Source: Haemonchus contortus
Taxonomy: Eukaryota > Nematoda > Chromadorea > Rhabditida > Trichostrongylidae
Direction of reading: 5' to 3'
DNA: 64,000 nt
NCBI GenBank assembly: GCA_000469685.2
Contig: LS997562.1
Location: 38,042,345-38,106,344 of the forward strand
Part shown: in pieces, positions 24,050 through 35,961 of the stretch
How positions within the stretch are numbered: position 1 is the first letter of the stretch
Layout of the letters: every line of letters starts with the position of its first letter
Notes under the pieces: generated by a model
Told to the model about the DNA's origin: nothing
What the model saw: only the letters and a program-made list of their open reading frames with translations
Database searches by the model: none
Made by a program: the position numbers and the translations under genes

Positions 24050-26375
24050 CTGTAATGGATGGGTTAGAATCAGTTTTTACCGTATGCCGACAATGACAGG
24101 CATTATCATTACGTCACAGCAATGATAATTTGCTATTGCGAAATTGTTGCAGACATTTCTGCCATATTTTCCTCGGTTTTATCGAGAACGTTTCTAGGAG
24201 GCTATTCCTTCCAAGAAGCAAAATGGGGGGTAAGCCACAGCTCAATTGAGCGAAAAATGCCGTCAAATTTGACCAAATTTCTTGAGATGTATTGTGCATG
24301 TGACTTCGGGCCACAGTCTGAAATATGTGTAGTAGCACCCTACTCACTCTTTCATTTTATGAAATAGATCGATCCACCTGGCGAATATAAACTGATCTCG
24401 GAGGGTGGGAACCTTTCTGTTTTGGACTTTGTGCAATGGGAATGCCGTTCGGCACATCTCTTTTTCATTTGGCTTCGAAATTAGTGGACAAGGAAGTTCT
24501 GCTCATAGGTAGTTGTCCATATAGGTTTTACAATGGGACTCATATGAATTTTCTGACAACCCAGAGAGTTGCAAATCGGCAACACATCTTCCTTCTTTTG
24601 AGAGTATCGTCTTCTTGTACAAAATTTCATGTCTGCTTGACTGTCTCAACTTGCAAAACGGGTAGGACCATTCTGAGAAACGCTAAGCTGTCGTCACCTT
24701 ATTTATTTTTTTCAGATTCTTCTTACGTAAGCTGATAAGGGTTGCAAGGAACGAGCGAATGCGAAAAAAAAACATTCACGTCAGTCAATTTTTCCCACCA
24801 TGCACTCAAAAATAAAAAATAGTTCAGATGTCTCCTTTGAAAATGATGAAATGCGCACTGCACATTACTGTAAGCAATGCCCGAACATCAAGATCAATCC
24901 ATTCGTCTTCAGCAATAAATAGCTCCGAACTTTTTAATGACAACTTGGCAACCATATGTCCATGACAGCTCATCTGTATATCATTACGCTGGGTGTTATA
25001 TATATATGCTCAGCCTCCAGAGCTTGAATCTGTCAGTCATTTTGTTTCATTTGTAAAGTCCAATTGAGTGTTCATTGCGAATTTAGCCCTCAGTTAGGTT
25101 TGAGATAGGCTTGGAAAAGTGGACTAGCTGTGGATATAAGCGAGAGTTGTTCGAGGTCCCAGGACCGAACCATTACCCATCCCTTCACAGATGTCAGAAT
25201 AAGCAGGCAAACAGGATTTCGAACTTACTGTAGAGATGCCATTGTGTATTTCTGCATCTGCCAAGCTGTTCAGCAATATCCACTCTCCCCTTTTCTATCG
25301 ATCAAATTTTCTAACAGCTAACCCCCTAATTCGGGAGCCCATTGCGGCGTGAATTCCCTAGATCTTTTGATCAATTTTTTACTCTGATGAGCAGTAGACC
25401 TTTCGTGGGAGACTTCTGATTTCCCACAGCAAAGGTGTGAAATCCTAATTCACACATGTTGATGATTTATTGCTATCTCTTGGGGGCATTTCTAGAATCT
25501 TACAGCTGAGTTGACGATCTTGTTAACACCTCTTATGATTTACAGTTCATTCCTTAACAGTTCCTTTACTATACTGTCATGTAGCGCCCGTCTTTATTTT
25601 CTTCTGTCTACTTCACTTTTTGCCTTCCCTGTTCTCTTCTGGAATTTCACAAGCCTCACAGTAAGATCACCTTGATCATCATTCACCAAAACATATTTGT
25701 AGTGAAAATGATAGGAAAACCTATGAATTTATGTGATTCCAAGAGCTGGTACAACCCGAAGTACCCTACTAATTCTTCGAACTGAATATGCCCTCTAGTC
25801 TTCCTTAACCAGAGCGCATTGTGCAGGTAAAGGTAACTTCACCCTCTTGCATCCATAGGAAATGTTTTACTAGGATATGGAGATAATTTTCAAGTCACAG
25901 AAGAGGAAACGAGGGAAAAGTAGTTTGGTCCAGGGTTCTTTCAGTCTAGATTGCGCAGTGCATTCGGCTTATGTATGAAATTGTCAACGTTATATGGCCT
26001 TGCAGCGGGCAAGGATAGCATAAATTGTTTGCAATATTAGAAGTACGATGTGGTTATTGTTTAGTAGAAGACAATGTATAAACAGCATAATTCAAAGATC
26101 ATGTAATGTAATATATAGAGGATAAAATACATATTTATATAATAGGGTGACTGTATTTCTCCCCGAATTCTCACATTGAATATGTAAATTCAAGCAAAAA
26201 ATGAGAGTTGAATGTGTCATTGAATTGCTATATGAATATGATTAGAACGAAGAACAAAATATAATTCTTTAAAGAACTCTATTCAACTCCCTTGTTTTCA
26301 CTTGATTCCAATTGTTCTCGTGATTGCCAGATCAGTAGCTTCTGGGTTGACATTCTATGTGTACATTGAATTTAA
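24050..26375. other. No gene seen
   Basis: There are only short open frames on both strands. A TATATATATA tract lies near 25005-25015. The DNA from about 26000 to 26280 is strongly AT-rich. Confidence 0.35.
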
Positions 26376-26839
26376 AGGCACTGTTCACGAAAAAAATGGT
26401 TTTGGAGATCTGCACATGGTTTGAATTCGACGCCCCCTCTGATACCATTTGTGCAGGAATGAGGTCGGAAAACGGTCTGGATAGGGCACAATAAGGGCAG
26501 GAACATTGGGGGACGGGATGCCTCCGCCCCTCGCTAGGCTGACTACGAAATCTAATTGCCGTTCATCACTTTCGCATTGGGCGAAGTTGTCTGCTTGGGT
26601 GTGTTGTCTGCTATTGCAGAAATTGCGTCGCCTAACTGCACTCGCCCGAACACTCCCTTAACCGCCGTTCTTCCAATGTGAAACTCGTCCAACCCCTCTT
26701 TCCAGCTCTTTTTTGACCCTTTCTATTTCTTTTTGTTCATCGTTTTTTGCGCTTTTTTCGTTGTTATCGCTTTATTCTAGAGTAGTTCTATGAATTCCCG
26801 TCAAAAAAGGGTACCCTAATTTTATCGTAAACAGTGCCT
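26376..26839. mobile_element. MITE with TTAA target duplications
   Basis: A 464-bp non-coding element with inverted ends: aggcactgttcacgaaaa on the left, and the right end complementary to aggcactgtttacgataaaa. It is flanked by TTAA at 26372-26375 and 26840-26843. TTAA duplication plus short inverted ends points to a piggyBac-type non-autonomous element. The interior has no open frame but includes GC-rich patches. A related end with the same aggcac start is at about 52799. Confidence 0.7.
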
Positions 26840-27229
26840 TTAAGTAAATATCTGTTGATGAGAGTTTTTCTAATCAACATTGTGATGATATCACTGTTTA
26901 CTACCCATCCTTTACCGGGATCTTTTATCGTTCAATGAGCGGGTTTTTGTTGATATTGGCTAAAAGTGAACTCCACATGACCTCATGTAGGATCATGAAA
27001 TGAGAACGTGCCAATCGAGACAAACCGCTTCCGCTATATCAGCTGTTCATCAGGAAGAACTGCTTTTTTGGGCTGCTTCGTAAGCTATCTTTTCTACTGT
27101 TTGTTACTGCCAAGCATTTCAGGACACACCTAGTTATCGATTTTTTATTTTATAATAACTATATATAGTTATTCCTAAAAGATATTGATTAGTAAATAAG
27201 AAGATTTCTTTGGCATTATTCCCATCTGG

Positions 27230-27405
27230 GGGATGCGCCCCGGCGCTCAACTTTCGTTCAGAATTTAAAGGCATGTTGAAATTGTTTCTGGCCAATTCAA
27301 CAACTTGCGGTGGCCAGCCGATGTACAAGACAGTGTTTTATTCGTCCCAGATGAATCTGGTACCAATTAACCGGCTTCAGAGTGAAGGAACAGCTCTGCC
27401 ATATC
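27230..27405 (-). repeat. Dispersed repeat family copy (minus orientation)
   Basis: The minus strand reads tgaagccggttaattggtac, cagattcatctgggac, aacactgtcttgtacatcgg and ctggccaccgcaagttgttg. This is the block order seen at 32880-33000 and 53770-53880. Two opposite open frames over it are repeat by-products. Confidence 0.65.
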
Positions 27406-29226
27406 AAGGACTGTTACTATATATAGTAGGTGCATTCTATTGCAAAAAAGGAACGACCATTATGCGTGAAGATGCCCGTTAGGATTAAGTACATATTACT
27501 GAGCTTATAAGCCTAATAAATAACTACAGACAAGTGTTTTTGAAAAACTAGGATCAGGCGATTTGTGGGTAATGATGGGTAACGTTTAGTTTATACCATT
27601 CTCTTAATGTCCGTCTGCACATCAACCCATTCATTGTCTCAAAGCTTTTGGTCCCACGAAAATTGCAAAATATTGTACACGAAAATAATCTTCTAACTGT
27701 AAGATCAAACGCAACACTATGGAAAACAAGCGCGTGGCGTATTCGTTTGCAGTGCAACCTCAATCTTTTACTCTCCTTCGCACAGGCCCAATTCTATCTT
27801 CATTTGATCCCTTGCCTTGAAATTGAGCTGTATTCCATTTCTGGGGTGATGGACGTTTTGTAAAGACTGTAATCGGTAGCATGGTAATGGCAGTAAAAAG
27901 TAAGTAGCTACAATAAGAATAAATCAACTATCATGGTTAGAATTGTAAATGCTTCATATGTCATGTAAAAAAAGTACCCTTGGCGTTATCAGAACATTTT
28001 AAGAACACTGGGAACATCGCTGAAGTGGCCTTTACACAGGTTGGTCGTAGCCCAAGGTGATAGCACTCTGAATGGCTGTTACGATGGATTTATGGCTATA
28101 CTTTATCACTCCAGCATTGAACGGTCATGTATAAGTGGAACCAAAAAAGGAAAACCTTGCGCTATGATCAAGTTTTTTCGTTGCTCAAAGATTTAAACGA
28201 CAGATAAGAAGATCTAATTGGAAGGGTTCTATTATGGGCTATAAGCGGACGTTCGGTGATGGTTATGATAAATTTTCCACGATGCTTCATAAAAGAAAAG
28301 AAGAAAGACGCATATAGAAGAAGAAAGAGTATAATGCTACAAAACCTCCAGTCCGGCAGCTTCTCAATAAGGTATGCCTCTTTACTGTTGAACCTGCTTA
28401 GCCCCGGAAATTTTCCTGCGCTACTCCCATACACCGAGTGGCTTTGGTGTCAATCTAGCCATTATTTGCTTTAAATTGTTGTCCGTTTCACATCTGGCAG
28501 ATGTTACATCAGAGAAATGTCCTTCCGAACAACGCTTGCATCCTCCCCGCCCCACCCACTTGTAGCTGTCACGCCCAGTCGTTGCTGAATCATAGGGCGA
28601 GAATGGTTTATCCTCTTGCCCTCTGCCCTCTAGGTGTTTTTTTTCATTTAAATCATTCATTACGTGAATAATTATATAATTAGTTGATCAACAAGCGGCC
28701 GAGTTTGCACGTGCTCTCCATTTATGGAAGTTTAAATTCAGTTGTAATGTTAACGTTGGTGTCAACTTGTTTCCGGTATAAGTTATCTGTCGAGTTTACG
28801 CATTAATCTAATTAGTTGATGAAATGTGCTTTTCCGATATGTTCATGCAGTTGTTATCCATGATATCCTATCACCACTAGCAATTCTTGTCACTTATCAC
28901 TTATCGTCGCCTACCAGTCGTTTTATCAATAAAATTCACAGCTGCTTTACTTAGCCTGCCTCTTTCTAATTTTTTTCTTATTTGTAGGCAATCTTTGACG
29001 AATATTTTAATAGGTAAGCTTATTTCTTATGAACGGTAGCTACAAAGCCGTTTTTTTGATCTCAAGCCACCGTTTTACGAACGTCGAACAGCACCCTCTC
29101 CTCTAGAATGAGCCACGCTTTCGATTTTCATTCAGAATGATAGAAGGTTTATTAAATGACTCACTTTATGCTCTGGAGAAAAGGGTTCATTGACGCCTCA
29201 ATCGGCATTTTTTTCTTGCCATCTTA

Positions 29227-29257
29227 GTTCAGAACCATGGCTGCCATGGTTCTGAAC
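29227..29257. other. Perfect 14-bp hairpin
   Basis: gttcagaaccatgg and its exact complement are separated by three bases. Such a tight perfect stem could be a foldback remnant, a protein-binding palindrome or a structured RNA. There is no terminator-like context. Confidence 0.7.
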
Positions 29258-31998
29258 ATCCAGTAGCATTTGACTAGAAAATTGTATTCGTTCACGGTAG
29301 CATCAGCATCTAGTGCTGCAAAATGGCTGGCTATTAGAAAAAAGTTCTGCAGTAAAAAGCATAAAATGTGGTTAACAGTCCGAACATCGTAATAAGCCAA
29401 AAAAGAGCGAATCCGTTTTAATGCACTTAAATCGTATTTCACTTTGAAAGTTTTAGTGTAAAAGACCTTGGAACGAGATAAAAAGGATCAATTGTCATTT
29501 AGAGAGATTAAGTGCGCTATTTCTGGGACAATCATTGATGCAGACGCTTGGGTCAAATCCGGTCGTCCTTCGCTTTCAGTCGAGCTCTTTTTTTCAAATA
29601 AAGATTGATGACATTTACGAGAGTTTTCACATCGACATCAATTTGATGGGTTATTTCTGGAATAGTGGTCGTGTGAGAGCTTTTTGAAAGGTAAATAAAT
29701 CTGATCCTCTATTACTCCCGGCTCTTGAACCGCATGGACTTCTCCATGAAGAGCGAGACTGGGACTGGTTAGAATGGCATAAGCCTTCCTTCTTTCGCAT
29801 TCTCCTATATCATGAGTCTCCCCCCCCCCCCCCCATCTGTCTGACATCTACAGCTTTGGAAATGAAGTTGGGAAGCTTGATCCCACGTAACTTTGCATGA
29901 GCTAGATGCATGCTAGAGCTAATAGTTTCGATTGATGACTTCGAAAGGTTCTCACCTGAAACGAGTGCCTTCAGAATGACTGGAGCACATGATGGACAGA
30001 TGCGATACAGCTACCACTTGAGAAAACACATTTTTATTGCCATTATTCGGATTCACTTGAAACATCCATACGGGACTTTTCGGAGAAGTAATCAAGGCAA
30101 GCTCAACCAAGTCACCTATCAATTGTATAAAGGTCGAAAGCGAAGATTATTCAGATTGATAGAGCAGCGTTGAGCACGTCTGTTCATTCATTACTTCAAA
30201 AGTTTCCATCCTGTTCCTTTTCACTTTTCTCTTCATTTTTTCCTTTGTACCGCATGTTTTTATGATTTCCATGACGCTCAGAGAGGCCAGTCATTATAGA
30301 AAAGTAAAAACTCTGTGGGAGCCAACGAGACTTTGCCGAGCGAACGTTTTTATCAAGCGGCGTGCACCTCAGACAAAAACCATGACTGAGTTCGGAAATG
30401 TACCGTAATCCGACAACAATCCAGTTCCATCAAAAGGATCTTCTTGAGTGTTCCTCATGAGAGATTTTTCTTCGGTAGAATTTGGGCATCCTTTTCTCGG
30501 AGAGAACACTTGAGACGAAATTCGAACCAATAAACACACCGCTTTCGTGGATCTGGGATGTAACCAGTTCAGTCAGAGTCTGAAAAGGGATGTGGAATGG
30601 AAAATTTTGTCTACTTATTTAATCCATGCACTCGTAAATGCAATATTACAGAAACTTTACCGCAAGAGAACTATTAGTCCCCGTTTTACTAGTTTCCTGG
30701 GAATTCTCGGCCGTATGATAGCCCGGAAGTGTTGGAATAGGATTAAGAGCATGGCTCAAATGCCTTCAGCACCCGCACAGGTTGTACAATTCTATCGAAT
30801 GATCAGAGTAGGGCATGTACAGCTCGTCGTCAGATACAGGGCACCACCCGGAATAAAAACCCTTTTATGGTTCTGCTGAGTAGGTGCTTTTCGGTGTTAC
30901 GTCTCTCTAACTATTCAAACCCCCTTAAATTCTTCGATGGCGACTCTTACGTCACTACTTTCCTTTAGAGTCAGTTAAGAAGTGGGAGTCGCCATGAAGT
31001 CGCGGAAAAAGTCATATCTTAGTGTGTTTCTCATCTTAAGAATGTGACGCCCTTCTTCTTTCAATCACTACTTTTGTGTTTGCGATTTACCGTGACCCTA
31101 TTAATTGTAAATCATGGTTTCTTTAAGGTTTCGTCGGCTTTGACTACTTTGATGATAAGCGATGATTTAAGCGAGTTCTTGATTTTTCAGTTGGGACAAT
31201 TTGTCGTGAGAAAGTTCGTTCCACTCTATTTGAAGTCAAAATCGAGCCATTAAAAGTACAGCAACTCACGCCGGCTTCCACGACGTTCCAGATGTCCCTT
31301 TCGCATGCTGCTGTTACACGCGAAAATCTGGTGGGAAAGAACTTGTTTGTTCTTATCTTCATTTTCTTTTTAGTTGTCCTTTTTCCAAAAGTTCGTTTTA
31401 CAGTAAAAACAACAGTTCGCCATATCTTTATCTGTAGAAGTTTGTGTGTTATTATAGCCCAGCTTCCTGGAGGACAGCTGAAAACACAAAAAAAAAACAT
31501 ATATCACTCGTTTCTATAGGAACCAACCTTTTTGAGTGGTTGAAATGGTACCGGATGTTACATAGCTGTGATTGAGGAAAGAATGCAGGGAGAAATCGGC
31601 CATTTCCATGGAAGCCACATCTAAGGCTCATGTTCAAAAGGCTGTTACAGGTATGTGGCAATAATCAACAAGAGAAAATAAAAATAAACAGGCCTTTTTT
31701 GGGTATGCTAGTTGCCTAAGTTGAAATTCAAAGACGAGTATGGTTTTTCCTTGAAATGTCTCATAATTGGTCACAAGCTATAATTACTGAGTTCCGAGGC
31801 ACTAGCATGCGTCTTTTACTTGACCCTCAAAGGTGTAGGAGGTTTCTACTCATCGAAACCAACTAACATATACCGGAAATCGGAAGGCCTCCAGCTTGCT
31901 GTCAGCCAAGACATCTGTCAATGATTTGTGTTTGTGTTGTGGTACAACTCGGCAAACCACATGTGACTCTGGGTTTTCATGGCTCATATATCCTGCAG

Positions 31999-32371
31999 TG
32001 CACTCTTGTTACCGTAGCCAAAGCCGAGACCAAGTAAACGGGGCAAAGTAGAGGAAACCAGTAGTTAATTACGGGAAACGAAATTGTAAAAGGCGAAGAA
32101 AAACCTAGAGCAGTAATACTGTGCCACACAGGAACCCGCTTAGCTTCTCCTATCTCCTTACAACACTGCCTAAAACATCCGATGATTGAACAGGCTGTCC
32201 CGTAAGGGTGGCTCCAGTCATCGTCGACCACTTAGTAAGTTACTCGGTGAGGTACCCTCTCGTTTCATCCACATCACATAGGATTTCCTCTACCTCTCCT
32301 CTATGACTCCATTACCCGGAGGCGCCCATCCGGCATCCGACAATCCCGGAGATTCGAAAGAGCGGCGGTGA
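31999..32371 (+). CDS. Candidate three-exon coding segment, product unknown
   Basis: Three plus-strand pieces show good borders. The first is 31999-32033 (tcctgcag acceptor, gtaaac donor). The second is 32194-32234 (acceptor ending gaacag, gtaagt donor). The third starts at 32282 behind atcacatag. The last intron is only 47 bp, typical of rhabditid nematodes. One frame runs through all three pieces and stays open past 32450 (beginning CTLVTVAKAET). A different frame uses only the last two pieces and stops at 32371 (DFLYLSSMTPLPGGAHPASD). The first is phase-consistent over all three exons and is preferred, but neither matches a known family. Confidence 0.33.
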
Positions 32372-35300
32372 TTTATGCGTTTCAATTTTTCCAGCATCTG
32401 CTGTGGTGGACACGCATAGAGAATCCTCTTGTCATCGGCGTCACTTTCACAGGCTGTTTTGCGCCGTTGGATTTTTTATGCCCTCGTTTTATTTCTTCCA
32501 TATGCGCTGGTTGGTGAAAGACGTTTTTCGGAACATCTGCCACTAGTCAACACCTCGTCCCCACGATGCACACAAAGGTTGGTCCAAAGGTTTTTCCTTG
32601 TTACGACTCTATGAGAGAAATTGCTGGAAGCTGTCCAAGACTCGTAATCCTTTCACTTCCTATTGTTCGCTCTCATGCTATTCTGCTCAGCCGTGCACCA
32701 GGTACGCAACACGGAATGTCTGTGATACTTTGATGGCTTGTGTGGTTCCACCATAAGTTAGGTGCCTGATGAATTCGTTGTAGTCTTTGTGATAGTAATG
32801 GAGTAATTCTTACTGTCATTAAAAATATAGGCAGAAAGTGAGTACTACGGTTTGGGAATCGAATCCTGGATGGATACATGCCTGGTCCAACCAAGCCTTC
32901 TATCCCTTCAGGGTTGGTTTACTGGTCTGTCTGGGAGAACAAAAGCACTGGCTTGTACATCGGCTGGCTATCGCAAGTCATTGTATTTATAAGCCACCTA
33001 TCCAATCAAACGCCACGACGATTTTGAATTGAAGCCGGTTACCCCAAAGTTGGCCAACACTTTAGAACGTTTATTCTGTTTCTCTCTCCACATGTGCGCG
33101 GTTTCATTTGTAACAAATTTGACCTAGAACGGAACCTGTTCTTTTCTGGCACCTTAATCCATTGCAGTAATGAGTAATCGTAAACGAATACCAGTGAAGT
33201 CAAAACTGGTAGGTCGGATTATAGCCATAGAGGAGTGGTTGTGATGTTGGCTTAGGCTAAAGGCAATCAAAGACATTTCAGATGGATGTTTGCATACTTG
33301 CACAGAAAACCGGAACCATGTGATTTGTATTCATAGCATGCCGTAGAAAAGACGGGAAGGTCTATATGTCTTACTGGGAGGGGAAGTGTCATACCAAACA
33401 CGATCTGATCTAGTTAGTTTCGATCATTCAGAGAAATATCATTCACTGTGAGACGATTCTTAGGACAGGAACAGCACCGGGCTGTCATGTCTTTTTTGAG
33501 GGGAATTTAATAGAAAGGTACTAGGTTTGGTCTGGCAGATCGAAAGCACTCCATCTTTACACCGGGGAGGATATCGTATGGGTCGGGTCGGTGCTCAAAG
33601 CTGAACGCGATTTTGAACTGGAGTTCATGGCACGTTCTTTTGGAAGATTAGTGATTGGTCCGATCACATTGGAGCATCCTCTGGTCGTCACGGAGTTTCT
33701 CGCTAAGGTCTGATAAAGGCAGGTCAGAAAAAGGAATGCAGCGGCGTTAGCGCAGGCATTGGCCTTCCTTGTGAAAATTAATGGAAGTCATTCATGGCTG
33801 ACTCAGTTCGACGTTCGGTTCGGCCTTGCTGGACATCGTTCGGCACGTCTTTGAGGCGATTTAAATGTGATATCAGCATCGGCGTTCACGTTTCGGCTAA
33901 TTGCTGCCAGATTTGATTGACAGGTAGGTTGGGATGAAAGCTTGGAATGGAATATCGGGCGATCTCTGTAGCAGAGATTGTCAATTGTTCCATTTGGCGC
34001 TTTCATCCTAACCCAAATGTCAACCAAAGCGCATTTTTGATGCATTTATTTGATTTTTTACAAGAGTTATTTGAAAGCATGTATTTTTTCCAATAAATTC
34101 ACCTGGTCACTGTAAGCAATTCAATATTCAAATGCGAATCTAGGACCATTTTTAGGAAACATGGTTGCTTGTCGAGCAGTGCGTTCATGTTTGTTGGTAG
34201 AATTAGGGTAATTGTTAAAGGGTGTTGAAGAAAAGGTTCCTGATTCTTAGGCCATTGCCCTCCAAAGTGTCATACCAGAGGGTTGATTAGGGAAGAGACT
34301 GAATATTCGATAACGAGAAAAAGACGATAGAGTAGGCCCTCAATAGTTCAATAGCTGAAGGATGCTCTGTTCCTGACAACATTAACGAACACTAAAATCT
34401 TTAAATACGATTTTCCACGGTCTTCAAGGATGATCTCCGTCCACGTTTTCATTTCCGTGGGAAGATTACGAAAACTTCATTGCGGGGAAACGCCGTTGAT
34501 TTATATGAAAGGGCAGGTGGACGGGGGAAGATTTCGCTTCTCGTCAGCGTAACAATTAAACAGCGCTCATATTCCAGTCGTAAATAAGGCATTAACGAGT
34601 TTTTTCGCCAACTATATCAATAATTAGGTTATTCTTGTTTGGAGGAGACAATCAAAAGGAACGATTATCGGTCGGACCCGATCGTTCTCTTCCTTGTGCC
34701 ATCCCCAAGGTCATCACTATCGTTATCGTTATTATCAGCCGCCATGATATTACTACGATGCAGTGTTTGTTATTTTCCATAATTACGCCAATTTGATGAT
34801 AATGCGTGCCAATGAGCAAAAATCACTTCTCTTGTTTTTCCTATATCGCATTTTATTGACTGGTTGATATATTTTCGGATTTTACAGATTTTAAGTGAAG
34901 GAATTCAAAAAAGAAACTCAAACAAGTGATATTACACTAATAGGTCTACTTTTCGATTGTGTAGTCAAAATATCTGTGTTCCAGCGAAATGAGTAAAAAA
35001 GCATCACTAGTTTCAAGACGTATCACCTGTATCACATATCGTCCCGTAGATCATTGATTTTCTCGGAAGAGCGCCAGTAACGTCTCTATTCGTCCTTGTT
35101 GCGAGCGGTAAGACATGTAATTAACATAATCGAGGTAACCTGTAAATATGAGTGAAGAAATAGGTAACAACTTTCTCAATTTGGGTGAAAACGTAGTTGA
35201 ACGAAGAGGACGATGCTCCCGACCGCGTGCCCACTTTTGTGCGGTTGTAGCAAGGGGAACTTCATTTCTGACTAAGCCTTGAAAGTGTACGAGCAACAGG

Positions 35301-35818
35301 GTTTGAGACGATCACCCATACTAAAAGCTGAAAACTCGCCCATCTAGGTGCTCCTTCCCTCCTAAGGCTTAGTCAAAAAATTGCATGTCCCTGATGTAAC
35401 ACTTGTAACACCGTGTTGATTTCATGGTATACTAACGTCACCTTGGTAATAGGTAAATGACTAGCGTCCTTTACGTGTAAACCCCTTGATAAGGCTACGT
35501 TGTTAACATGTTGAACAAGTTAAACAAGCTCTCAACATGTCATACGTGTTTTATTTATACATAACAATCAATTAATCGATTACGGACCATTAAGCCGGGA
35601 CGCTCATGCCTTACGCATCATGTCCCTGGCAACGTTTATTGGAAGGAAAACGGGGACAATTTCCCTCCTACTAAATGTTCACTCATCTGGAAATTACCGC
35701 TTTCACTTATGACGGAGAACTTCCGGCTTTAAGACTGAAATGATTACTTTAACCTAGTTTTTTCCCACATATTTTTCTTTCTCCTTCAACGATTTCGTTT
35801 TCATGTCCCCAATTGTGC
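32372..35818. other. No firmly supported gene
   Basis: A dispersed-repeat copy lies at 32855-33030. The rest shows no convincing exon, RNA gene or transposon. An open minus-strand frame at 33803-34045 resembles nothing known. Confidence 0.35.
32855..33030 (+). repeat. Dispersed repeat family, best-preserved copy
   Basis: Blocks in order: gggaatcgaatcctggatgg, ccaaccaagccttctatccc, ttcagggttggttt, ctgtctgggagaac, aaaagcactggcttgtacat, cggctggctatcgcaagtca and ccaatcaaacgccacgacg. The gggaatcgaatcctgg part resembles a tRNA B box, so the family may be a tRNA-derived SINE. Confidence 0.7.
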
Positions 35819-35961
35819 TTATAGTACTAGCGACGCGGAACCAGTCACAACGTAGGCGGAGCTGACTATTGCTCCGCCTTCAGATGGTGAGGTTGTCGAA
35901 GTGGAATCATTGACTTTCGCTGGCGACTCTTGTTTATACTTTCTCAAAAGTTTCCGTATAC
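35819..35961 (-). CDS. Candidate 3'-terminal exon of an unidentified gene
   Basis: The minus strand has an acceptor (agatgcag) at 35962, followed by 47 codons to a TAA at 35819. The peptide begins with a basic stretch (IRKLLRKYKQESPAK), followed by a Ser/Thr-rich part (NDSTSTTSPSEGG) and a hydrophobic end (SASLVL). Its composition and codon pattern look coding. It could be the cytoplasmic tail of a membrane protein with a C-terminal docking motif; that is inference. The incoming phase is 1. A self-complementary aggcggagc...gctccgcct pair (about 35852-35879) lies inside the exon. The upstream exon was not found. Confidence 0.4.

Larger units (their letters stand above)
26844..31998. other. Long stretch with no firmly supported gene
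   Basis: It contains a dispersed-repeat copy, a 20-bp palindrome at 27154-27173, a perfect hairpin at 29227-29257, a 14-bp poly-C tract at 29821 and a 65-bp hairpin-like element at 30935-31000. A cysteine-containing minus-strand frame at 28421-28660 (CKRCSEGHFSDVTSARC) resembles extracellular cysteine-rich repeats, but it lacks convincing splice borders. Confidence 0.35.
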
